Assembly: GCA_900544905.1 (NCBI GenBank)
Contig: UQXF01000115.1
Location: forward strand, 1-8,506
Source: an uncultured Clostridium sp.
GTDB lineage: Bacteria > Bacillota > Clostridia > Lachnospirales > Lachnospiraceae
Length of the DNA: 8,506 nt
Direction of reading: 5' to 3'
The notes beneath the pieces were generated by a model. The model saw only the letters and a program-made list of their open reading frames with translations, was not told where the DNA came from and ran no database searches. The translations under genes were made by a program, and so were the position numbers. Below, piece after piece: positions 1 through 6,088 of this stretch (positions are counted from its first letter, which is position 1; every line of letters begins with the position of its first letter).

Positions 1-225
1 GTCTTGCCCAGACTTCAAAGATTAGAATCCACTCTTGATGAGGATGTCCTACCCAGACTTCAAAGGTTAGAATCCACTCTTGATGAGGATGTCTTGCCCA
101 GACTTCAAAGATTAGAATCCACTCTTGATGAGGATGTCCTACCCAAACTTCAAAGGTTAGAATCCACTCTTGATGAGGATATCTTGCCCAGACTTCAAAG
201 ATTAGAGCTGAATCAGGAAAATATA
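1..225 (+). repeat. 45-bp in-frame tandem repeat array with 90-bp higher-order structure
   Basis: Units start at 1, 46, 91, 136 and 181, plus a strongly diverged sixth unit at 226-270. Units 1 and 3 are identical (type A). Units 2 and 4 are type B and differ from each other at one base. A and B differ at three positions only: gtcttg versus gtccta, and caaaga versus caaagg. All three are silent (Leu and Arg codons). The order A-B-A-B-A shows the latest expansion copied a 90-bp dimer. The array reaches the contig edge, so its true copy number is unknown. Confidence 0.95.
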
Positions 226-381
226 ATTTTCCCACGATTACAAACCATCGAATCCTGTTATACATCGACTTATATAAGATATTCAAATGGAATAGAACAG
301 CTTGATACGATTCAATCGGATGTTGAAGTCATGAAAAAAGTTATATCGGAACATAGTGAAAAGTTACAAAAGCTGGCATAA
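1..381 (+). CDS. Partial repeat-containing, probably coiled-coil protein of unknown function (5' end missing)
   Basis: The reading frame is open from the first base and ends at TAA 379-381, so the start lies off the contig. The visible part is about 126 residues. It begins with near-identical 15-residue units (VLPRLQRLESTLDED type): four full copies, a fifth that diverges halfway, and a sixth recognisable only by its FPRLQ..ES core. A non-repetitive tail of about 36 residues follows (IRYSNGIEQLD through HSEKLQKLA), charged and helix-like. Leucines recur at 3-4 residue spacing, which suggests an oligomerising coiled coil, but each unit carries a proline that would kink a continuous helix. No signal peptide, membrane segment or catalytic motif is visible. 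Tails of this kind seem familiar from uncharacterised Firmicute proteins, but I cannot name a family. The gene converges on the ABC operon and is followed by a hairpin terminator. Confidence 0.75.
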   Translation, partial: VLPRLQRLESTLDEDVLPRLQRLESTLDEDVLPRLQRLESTLDEDVLPKLQRLESTLDEDILPRLQRLELNQENIIFPRLQTIESCYTSTYIRYSNGIEQLDTIQSDVEVMKKVISEHSEKLQKLA

Positions 382-395
382 GCTACTATATACTC

Positions 396-421
396 AAAAA
401 TGGTTCACCGGACCATTTTTT
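396..421 (+). terminator. Rho-independent terminator of the repeat-protein gene
   Basis: AAAAATGGT (396-404) pairs perfectly with ACCATTTTT (412-420) around a 7-nt loop, and the T-run continues to 421. It lies 15 nt after the stop codon of the left gene. The A-run on the left means it could also act weakly on - strand transcripts. Confidence 0.75.
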
Positions 422-430
422 AGTATGCTT

Positions 431-477
431 GGCAAAAAACAGTTTTGGGAACATATCCCAGAACTGCTTTTTTTGCC
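431..477. terminator. Bidirectional terminator between convergent genes
   Basis: CAGTTTTGGGA (440-450) pairs with TCCCAGAACTG (456-466) through one G-U pair, with a 5-nt loop. The stem is flanked by GGCAAAAAA on the left and TTTTTTTGCC on the right, so either strand gives a stem followed by a U-run. On the - strand it lies about 34 nt past the stop of the second ABC gene and should end that operon. On the + strand it backs up the hairpin at 396-421. Confidence 0.8.
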
Positions 478-510
478 TTCCGTTAACCTTCACATTATGC
501 AACCAATATT

Positions 511-2388
511 TTACGACAGCCTGCCATTTTCCATCTCATAGACCACATCTGCCAAGCTCATAGTAGACTTTCGATGGGACACCAGCACTACTGTCCGGTC
601 CTCACAGGATTCCTGCAATGATTTCAGAATAACCCCCTCGTTTAGGGAATCCAGATTACTGGTGGGTTCATCCAGCAGAAGAAATGGTGCATCATGTAAA
701 AATGCCCTGGCAATACCGATTCGTTGGCGTTCTCCACCGGACAGGGTATTCCCCAACTCTCCTACCTCCGTCTCATATCCCTTAGGAAGCGTCATGATAA
801 AATCATGGATGGACGCTTTCTTTGCCGCCTCCATAATTTCTTCTCTTGTCGCCCCAGGCTTTCCAATGGCAATGTTATTGGCAATGGAATCGTGAAACAG
901 ATGGGTTTCCTGTGTCACATAGCTTTCCATATCCCTAAGCCGCTTCGTCGGAAGCTTCCTGATATCCGTTCCGTCCACTGCAACCCTTCCCTGGTCTGCA
1001 TCCCAGAAACGCATCAAAAGCTTTAACAAGGTAGACTTTCCGGAACCGCTGACACCATGGATTCCCACAATTTTTCCCGGTGCAATGGAAAGAGAATAAT
1101 CCTTTAAAATCACTTCATCCTCGTAAGAGAATGTGACATGTTCTACCTCTGCTCCGGTAAACCGCCGGTTTTCCGCCTGATTACCGGCTGTCTCTCCTTC
1201 ACCGGCAGTCTTATCATTGCCGGCTGTCCTTCTGCTACCGGACGTTTTTTCTTCGCTGGATACTTCTACGCTACCGAATGCGTTTTCTGCCACATTCCAA
1301 TCTGGCAACGAAATCTCATTTACTCCCTTACCCTGTTCACATTCCTCTATCTCTTCCACCAGCGGTTTTTCCTCCAGAATCGACAATACCCGCTCGCCGC
1401 TTGCCAGAGTCTGGTTAAGATTGTTGGACAGACTGGATAGTGCCACCACCGGACCAAAGGAACCCATCATGGCAATGGTACAGGTAAGTACACCATCAAT
1501 TCCCAGGCTGCCCTCCTGATAGAGATATAACGTCAAAAACAGCATTCCAAAGGAGGAAAGCAAAATGACAAGATTGGTAAAGGCACGCTGTGTTCCCTCC
1601 AGACGGCTTAATCCCTTCTGCATTTCTCCAAGCTTTTTGGAACGTTCCTCCATCTGTGCCTTACGGACTTCTCCCTGTCCATACTGAATGGTTTCCTCCA
1701 AGCCTCTAAGGGAATCCAGCACAAAGCTGTTGAGATGTCCAAATTCCGTCCGGAATTCCATTCCCTGGGATGCTCCCCTTTTTCCGTTCCAGAGAGGAAT
1801 CACTGCTCCCACCACAACATAGGCAAGTAACGCAAGCAGGCCTGCCAGCACATGATAGCTTCCAATAAATATGACCATAATCAGCGAAGTCAATGTAGCA
1901 ATTGCAATCGGCGAAATGGTATGGGCATAAAATACCTCCAAAAGTTCAATATCTGTTGTAATAATCGAAATCAGGTTTCCCTTATCCCGTCCCTCCAATT
2001 TTGCAGGGCACAGCTTACGCAAGGCTGCAAATACCTTATGCCTTATGATTGCCAGCAGCTTAAATGCGATAAAATGATTACAATACTGCTCTGCATAGTG
2101 CAGCAGTCCCCGCAATACCGCAATGAAACCCATAAGCACAAATATCATTTTTACCGGAAATGATTCCGGCAAAACGGATTTTATGGCAATTCCCATATCT
2201 GCCTCATTCAGCGAAAGTCCCCCTAATACCACCTGTCCTGCCAGTATTGTTAAAAAGATGGCACAGAGATATCCTGCAACACCCAGTAAAATGGCAGCTG
2301 CCATAATATGAAGCAGCGGTTTTACCAGACCGATTAGTTTCATCATAATCTTTATTCCACTGCGTCTCTTTTTCCCTGAATCCTTCAT
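511..2388 (-). CDS. ABC exporter half-transporter, CydC-like (permease fused to ATPase)
   Basis: This 625-residue protein has an N-terminal membrane domain (residues about 20-335, with clear hydrophobic spans near 25-56, 80-98, 158-200 and 270-318) followed by a nucleotide-binding domain. Visible motifs are Walker A GVSGSGKS (445-452), Q-loop Gln493, signature LSGGERQ (549-555), Walker B FLLLDE (569-574, catalytic Glu574) and H-loop His605, so the ATPase site looks complete. Its ATG overlaps the stop of the upstream ABC gene (ATGA), with GGTGG just ahead as ribosome site. This points to translational coupling and a heterodimer. Second position in the pair and overall layout resemble CydC, whose CydDC complex in E. 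coli is linked to thiol or heme export and cytochrome bd assembly. Substrate here is inferred only; Firmicute relatives are often called generic or amino-acid ABC transporters. A hydrophilic Thr-Ala-Gly-rich linker (about 375-405) separates the two domains. Confidence 0.9.
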   Translation of the reverse strand: MKDSGKKRRSGIKIMMKLIGLVKPLLHIMAAAILLGVAGYLCAIFLTILAGQVVLGGLSLNEADMGIAIKSVLPESFPVKMIFVLMGFIAVLRGLLHYAEQYCNHFIAFKLLAIIRHKVFAALRKLCPAKLEGRDKGNLISIITTDIELLEVFYAHTISPIAIATLTSLIMVIFIGSYHVLAGLLALLAYVVVGAVIPLWNGKRGASQGMEFRTEFGHLNSFVLDSLRGLEETIQYGQGEVRKAQMEERSKKLGEMQKGLSRLEGTQRAFTNLVILLSSFGMLFLTLYLYQEGSLGIDGVLTCTIAMMGSFGPVVALSSLSNNLNQTLASGERVLSILEEKPLVEEIEECEQGKGVNEISLPDWNVAENAFGSVEVSSEEKTSGSRRTAGNDKTAGEGETAGNQAENRRFTGAEVEHVTFSYEDEVILKDYSLSIAPGKIVGIHGVSGSGKSTLLKLLMRFWDADQGRVAVDGTDIRKLPTKRLRDMESYVTQETHLFHDSIANNIAIGKPGATREEIMEAAKKASIHDFIMTLPKGYETEVGELGNTLSGGERQRIGIARAFLHDAPFLLLDEPTSNLDSLNEGVILKSLQESCEDRTVVLVSHRKSTMSLADVVYEMENGRLS

Positions 2389-4121
2389 GCTTCCACCACC
2401 TTCTTAAACTGCTCCAGCTGTCTCTGACTCTCAAACAGCTTCCAATAAGCTCCACCCTTTTCCATCAGCTCTGCATGGGTTCCCTTTTCCACAATCATGC
2501 CGCTCTTTAACATATAGATACAGTCCGATTCCGTCACATTTGACAAGCGATGGGAAATCAGCAAAATTGTCTTTGACTTTGCCAGTTCATGGATAACTTT
2601 CATAATCTGTTCTTCACTCTCTGCATCAATATTTGAAGTAGCCTCATCAAAAATGTAAACCGGTGTGTCGTGTAAAAGTGCTCTGGCTAGGGCTAACCGC
2701 TGGCACTGTCCGCCGGAAAGGTTCCCGGCTTTTTCTAAAAGCTTTGTCTCAAGTCCTTCCTGATTTTCCAAGAATGCCAGTAAATTTACCCGGGAAAGTA
2801 CAGCCTTCATTTCCTCTGTGGTGGCATCCGCCTTTGCCATCCTAAGATTTTCCTCCACTGTTCCCTTAAAGAGATAGCTGTTATGACGAACCACTGTCAC
2901 ATACTGCATCAGCTCTGATTCCGGAATATCAAAAACCGGCTTTCCGCCAACCATAATTTCTCCCTGATATCCCTTATTTCTTCCTGCCAGCAGACCGGCG
3001 ATGGTACTCTTACCACAGCCGGATTCTCCCACAAGCGAAACGAAACTGCCTGCAGGAATATCCATGGAAACCCCTTTTAAGATTTCCCGGTCTGTTTCAT
3101 AGGAGAAGGAAACATCTGTTAATGAGAGGTCTGCCTTTTCTCCTAAAAGGCGGGCATTTCCTTCCTCCGGCTCCTCTAAATCCAGCAAACCGAATATCTT
3201 ATCACTGGCTGCCATACCATTCATTGCAATATGGAAATAGGAGCCCAGCAGCCTTAAAGGAATAAAGAATTCCGATGCCAGCAGGATAATCCGCAGGGTG
3301 CCGGAAAGGTCTAAGCTGCCGCTTAAAAATTCACTGACCGCTGCTATCATTCCGACCGCCGCACCGCCATATGCAATAATATCCATCACACTGGTGGAAT
3401 TTAACTGCATCGTCAAAACCTTCATGGTAATACGCCGGAAGTTTTGTGCTTCCTCATCCATTTCCTCTGCCTTTTTCGCATCTGCCTGATAGATTTTCAA
3501 TGTGGTCAGTCCCTGAAGGTTTTCCAAAAAGGAATCTCCAAGCTGGGTATAAAGCCCCCAGTATTTATTCAACAACCGCTTTGCAAGCTTTTGCACCAAA
3601 ACGATAGATACCGGAATCAGAGGGACGCAGATTAGCAAAACAATACTTGCCTTAAAACTCTCAAATGCCAGAATGGCAAAGAGGGTAACCGGTGCCAGCA
3701 GGCTATAAAATAACTGTGGCAGATACCGTCCAAAATAGGTCTCTAACTGCTCTACTCCCTCGGAACAAACCTGAACCACCTCCGAGGTAGAGGTCTGCTC
3801 CCGGTAGGATATACCAAGACGTAACAGCTTGTCGTATATTTTGCTCCGCAGGATTCTTTTTACATCCACACTGGCGGCATAGGATGCTTTTGCAGCCATT
3901 TTTTCACATAGAAAACGGATGACTGCCACTGCCAGCAGCACCAAGGTCTCCAACCAGACTGCATCCATACGAAAGGAGCCTGTGACTACCTTTTCTATTA
4001 AACCCGTAATTGTAAATACGATTACTACCTGTGTCAGCAGTGCGACCCACTGCCACAACACGTTATACACAATATATTTTTTTGCATGAGACAACAGCCT
4101 CACCAACCGCATTTTAATCAT
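2385..4121 (-). CDS. ABC exporter half-transporter, CydD-like (permease fused to ATPase)
   Basis: This 578-residue protein has a six-helix type membrane domain (about 15-310) and a nucleotide-binding domain. It shows Walker A GESGCGKS (365-372), signature LSGGQCQ (468-474), Walker B VYIFDE (488-493, Glu493) and H-loop His524. The Q-loop glutamine appears replaced: aligned on the NSYLF/ETHLF segment, His413 stands where the partner protein has Gln493. An ATG at 4121 follows AGGAG at 8 nt spacing. An in-frame ATG at codon 4 is a weaker alternative start. The gene lies 19 nt after the YgbA-type gene and overlaps the next ABC gene by 4 nt, so the two products probably assemble as one heterodimeric inner-membrane exporter. 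Position before the CydC-like gene matches the cydD-cydC order in E. coli. Assignment to the general exporter fold is secure; the CydD label and substrate are inference. Confidence 0.9.
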   Translation of the reverse strand: MIKMRLVRLLSHAKKYIVYNVLWQWVALLTQVVIVFTITGLIEKVVTGSFRMDAVWLETLVLLAVAVIRFLCEKMAAKASYAASVDVKRILRSKIYDKLLRLGISYREQTSTSEVVQVCSEGVEQLETYFGRYLPQLFYSLLAPVTLFAILAFESFKASIVLLICVPLIPVSIVLVQKLAKRLLNKYWGLYTQLGDSFLENLQGLTTLKIYQADAKKAEEMDEEAQNFRRITMKVLTMQLNSTSVMDIIAYGGAAVGMIAAVSEFLSGSLDLSGTLRIILLASEFFIPLRLLGSYFHIAMNGMAASDKIFGLLDLEEPEEGNARLLGEKADLSLTDVSFSYETDREILKGVSMDIPAGSFVSLVGESGCGKSTIAGLLAGRNKGYQGEIMVGGKPVFDIPESELMQYVTVVRHNSYLFKGTVEENLRMAKADATTEEMKAVLSRVNLLAFLENQEGLETKLLEKAGNLSGGQCQRLALARALLHDTPVYIFDEATSNIDAESEEQIMKVIHELAKSKTILLISHRLSNVTESDCIYMLKSGMIVEKGTHAELMEKGGAYWKLFESQRQLEQFKKVVEA

Positions 4122-4140
4122 ATCCTCTACTCCTGTCTGT

Positions 4141-4485
4141 TTATTTCCGTTTTTGAGCCCTTTTCTCCAGCTTTCCGGATATCAGATGCCACATGGCAAG
4201 TACCGGATGGTACAGAAGCATCCGGGGACCGGAAAACCGCATAACCTTCCGTATCTGCTCCCGCATTTCCGGCTTATAGCAATGTACCTTACAATTGGAG
4301 CAGAAGGTCTTATGCTCCATAAAGGGGCATTTTTCGCTTCTAAGAGCCGCATAGTCTGCAAGCTTCTGACAATCCTCACACAATTCACCGGACTGCGTCT
4401 TATGGTTTTTCCGGCAGTATAACAATATCATCTGCCGGACAACGTATTGTTCTTTTTTTCGTTTCTTTTCTAAATTTTTATTCAT
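4141..4485 (-). CDS. YgbA-type cysteine-rich protein (nitrous oxide-stimulated promoter family)
   Basis: This 114-residue protein matches the YgbA_NO family pattern: a basic N-terminus, MILLYC (19-24), CEDC (36-39), CPF (53-55), FCSNCKVHCY (61-70), then R..IR.VMR..GPRML and YHP..A..H (75-100). Seven cysteines (24, 36, 39, 53, 62, 65, 69) and nearby histidines suggest metal or Fe-S binding, which is inference. In E. coli, ygbA belongs to the NO-responsive NsrR regulon and is tied to growth under nitrosative stress; its biochemistry is unsettled. No good Shine-Dalgarno sequence precedes ATG 4485, but the next Met (residue 19) would cut into the conserved start of the family, so the upstream ATG is kept. 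It lies 125 nt after the DUF454 stop and 19 nt before the first ABC gene, inside the same operon. No signal peptide; probably cytoplasmic. Confidence 0.85.
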   Translation of the reverse strand: MNKNLEKKRKKEQYVVRQMILLYCRKNHKTQSGELCEDCQKLADYAALRSEKCPFMEHKTFCSNCKVHCYKPEMREQIRKVMRFSGPRMLLYHPVLAMWHLISGKLEKRAQKRK

Positions 4486-4610
4486 ATACTATCTGTTTCT
4501 TTATAACATCATGTCAACTAAGCTCACTTTCTGTTCGCTAAAGTGCCAGATATATATTCTCACTAAATTCGCTTTCCAGACTATCGTCTCCTCTTTGCAG
4601 GTTCTCTCCT
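4486..4610 (-). other. Intra-operon spacer between the DUF454 and YgbA-type genes
   Basis: This 125-nt gap is the longest within the operon. It contains two AGGAG-like sequences (near 4590-4596 and 4605-4610) without a usable start codon nearby. It also has a small hairpin (CACTTT pairing with AAAGTG near 4525-4546) without a T-run, and a TTGACA box on the - strand (4513-4518) with no convincing -10 at normal spacing. A TTAGTTG half-site (4515-4521) resembles one arm of the operator upstream of the DUF454 gene. None of these is strong enough to call as a separate element. Confidence 0.4.
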
Positions 4611-5012
4611 TTATTGCTGCTCTGCTTCCAAATTCTCTGGAACTGTCTTAATCCGAAATACAAAATACAGTATATGACAAACCCAGACCACTACCAGACA
4701 GATTCTTCCCACCGGCACTCTGCTCATCATCATAAATCCAAGCGCCATAACCAGTGTAACCGTACCCATGACGGTCAGCTTGCTTTTTAAGGTCATAGAC
4801 TTACTCTGTACAAAGCTTTCCAGATGCTTCTTATAAAGACCTGTTCCCACAAACCAGTCATGCAGCCGCTTTGAGCTCTTTGTAAAGCAAAAAACCGTCA
4901 GCATATAAAGCGGCACCGTAGGCAGAATTGGAAGGACGATTCCCACCGTACCAAGGGCTAAACTGATAAATCCAAGGGCAATCCATAATATTTTAAAGGG
5001 GTTATTTTTCAT
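4611..5012 (-). CDS. DUF454 family (YbaN-like) small integral membrane protein
   Basis: The protein has 133 residues if started at the ATG at 5012. It carries the DUF454 hallmark GTVGIVLPILPTVPLYMLT (21-39) followed by CFTKSSKRLHDW (42-53), and hydrophobic segments near 8-40, 79-97 and 102-119. The family is known as inner-membrane proteins of uncharacterised function, with E. coli YbaN as a member. An in-frame ATG at 5027 would add MEDIN, but that ATG abuts the GGAGG (5021-5025) that serves as ribosome site 8 nt before ATG 5012. The shorter start is therefore preferred. It is the first gene of the operon, directly behind a strong promoter and palindrome. Its position ahead of the YgbA-type and ABC genes suggests a support role for the exporter or its stress response, which is inference. 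Confidence 0.88.
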   Translation of the reverse strand: MKNNPFKILWIALGFISLALGTVGIVLPILPTVPLYMLTVFCFTKSSKRLHDWFVGTGLYKKHLESFVQSKSMTLKSKLTVMGTVTLVMALGFMMMSRVPVGRICLVVVWVCHILYFVFRIKTVPENLEAEQQ

Positions 5013-5034
5013 GTTGATATCCTCCATGCGATAA

Positions 5035-5048
5035 TTAGTTACAACTAA
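5035..5048. promoter_or_regulatory. Candidate operator palindrome (TTAGTT-AC-AACTAA)
   Basis: A perfect 6+2+6 inverted repeat lies between the -10 box and the ribosome site of the DUF454 gene, overlapping the expected start of the transcript. That is a typical repressor position. The binding protein is not encoded in this window. MarR-type or Crp/Fnr-type regulators are possible, but I cannot assign a family from the site alone. Confidence 0.5.
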
Positions 5049-5058
5049 CCATTTGTGT

Positions 5059-5087
5059 ATTATACTAATACTTTTCTAAAATGGCAA
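5059..5087 (-). promoter_or_regulatory. Sigma-A type promoter of the DUF454-YgbA-ABC operon
   Basis: Read on the - strand, the -35 box TTGCCA (5087-5082) is followed by a 17-nt spacer and a perfect -10 TATAAT (5064-5059). Transcription would begin near 5052, about 40 nt before ATG 5012. It is the only strong promoter seen ahead of the four genes. Confidence 0.8.
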
Positions 5088-5098
5088 CTGTTTTAACG

Positions 5099-5135
5099 CA
5101 GAAAAGGCATGACAATTCTTGCCATGCCTTTTCTG
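5099..5135 (-). terminator. Terminator of the acetyltransferase gene
   Basis: CAGAAAAGGCATG (5099-5111) pairs with CATGCCTTTTCTG (5123-5135). The stem extends through one mismatch by CAA/TTG to a tight loop. The A-run, GC-rich core and T-run layout is that of an intrinsic terminator and is nearly symmetric. It lies 81 nt downstream of the GNAT stop and just upstream of the operon promoter, so it separates the two transcription units. The 80 nt at 5136-5215 hold nothing else I can identify. Confidence 0.65.
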
Positions 5136-5215
5136 TGAGCCTTTACTACAGGATTACGAATTTGCTTATATCAAAACCATTCTTTTATCGTAATCTATAT
5201 ATCTATTTTACTACC

Positions 5216-5995
5216 TTAAATGTTCAACACATAGCTCATTTCATACCATTGTTCTCCACCCCAGGAAGATTTAGCAATTCCATTATTACGAAATCCCATC
5301 TTCTCATACATCTTAACCTTGGACTTTAAACAGGTCAAAATAACCGTTTTCCTATCTCTTTCGCATTCTCTGCGAAGGTATTGAAACATGATTTCCTTTG
5401 CCAGTCCCTGTCCACGGTATTCCGGAAGCACATCAAGTCCAAGCAGCATTACATTACTTCCTGCCGGGTCATGCAGCTTGACATCTGTGAAAAACTCATC
5501 TCTAAAGGAATGCTCATCAGTTGAAATTCCGTTCAAAAATCCTGCAATTTTTCCCGTCTCCCTATCAACGGCAACCAAAAATAAGTCAGGCACCATGACC
5601 GCCCTTTCCTTCATCGCAGTCTCGGAGCATGCTTCATTTGGAGGAAAACATATTTTCTCAATTGATGCTGCCTGAGCCGCTTCTTCCGGAAGAATATCTC
5701 TAAATTCAAACCGCTCGTTCAAAGCTTTATCCGAAAGACCATATTCTTTCAAAAGTTCCTGTGCCCTTATACGCCCTTCCTCTGTCAGATAAAAATATTT
5801 TTCATAACCTCTGCGATTTCTTGGCTGATATATCAGTTCATCATTTGCAAGTTTGTTGAGGGTATCAAAATCGTAGCCTTTCCAGCTTAATTCCCGATAG
5901 CGGCAGAATTCATTATTGTCCTGCGTTCTTGTCAGATACATTAGCATCAGGGATAATTCTTCTATTGATTGTTCGTATGATTTTTTGTTGTTCAT
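5216..5995 (-). CDS. DUF6429-GNAT fusion N-acetyltransferase
   Basis: This 259-residue protein has two parts. Residues about 8-85 resemble the DUF6429 module (IEELSLMLMYLT, then SWKGYDFDTLNKLANDELI and YFYLTEEG), which looks like a small winged-helix fold. Residues about 97-256 are a GNAT acetyltransferase of the AANAT-like type: FPPNEACS (117-124), LDVLPEYRGQGLAKE (187-201) with the acetyl-CoA-binding RGQGLA, and MYEKMGF (229-235). It would transfer acetyl from acetyl-CoA to an amine; the acceptor is unknown. ATG 5995 follows AAGGAG at about 10 nt, a good ribosome site. There is no clear terminator in the 93 nt between this gene and the upstream AlbA_2 gene, so read-through is possible, but no convincing promoter was found either. 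The protein is cytoplasmic. The N-terminal module may sense a ligand, dimerise or bind nucleic acid, which is inference. Confidence 0.88.
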   Translation of the reverse strand: MNNKKSYEQSIEELSLMLMYLTRTQDNNEFCRYRELSWKGYDFDTLNKLANDELIYQPRNRRGYEKYFYLTEEGRIRAQELLKEYGLSDKALNERFEFRDILPEEAAQAASIEKICFPPNEACSETAMKERAVMVPDLFLVAVDRETGKIAGFLNGISTDEHSFRDEFFTDVKLHDPAGSNVMLLGLDVLPEYRGQGLAKEIMFQYLRRECERDRKTVILTCLKSKVKMYEKMGFRNNGIAKSSWGGEQWYEMSYVLNI

Positions 5996-6088
5996 GTTGG
6001 TAATGCTCCTTATACAAAAATTATGTTTTGTCTCCTTGTATGCTTCTCCGTATTATGAATGCACAAGTTTCAAATTTCTACGCTTAAA

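Noticed and set aside
1..225. CRISPR-like array
   Set aside because: The units abut with no spacers, stay in frame and encode a continuous protein. This is a coding tandem repeat.
1138..1519. + strand open frames of about 100 codons antisense to the CydC-like gene
   Set aside because: They mirror the - strand ABC coding sequence, have no ribosome sites and show no recognisable domains.
4486..4518. Internal promoter ahead of the YgbA-type gene based on TTGACA (4513-4518)
   Set aside because: At 17-19 nt spacing there is no good -10 box, and the implied transcript would start inside the coding sequence.
4501..4625. Open - strand frame of about 40 codons across the DUF454/YgbA spacer, ending TGGHFSEQ-like then VDMML
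   Set aside because: It has no ATG or well-placed alternative start behind the AGGAG motifs and no recognisable protein character beyond being open.
5013..5027. Longer DUF454 start at ATG 5027
   Set aside because: That ATG abuts the GGAGG needed as ribosome site, has no ribosome site of its own, and adds only five residues; ATG 5012 is properly spaced.
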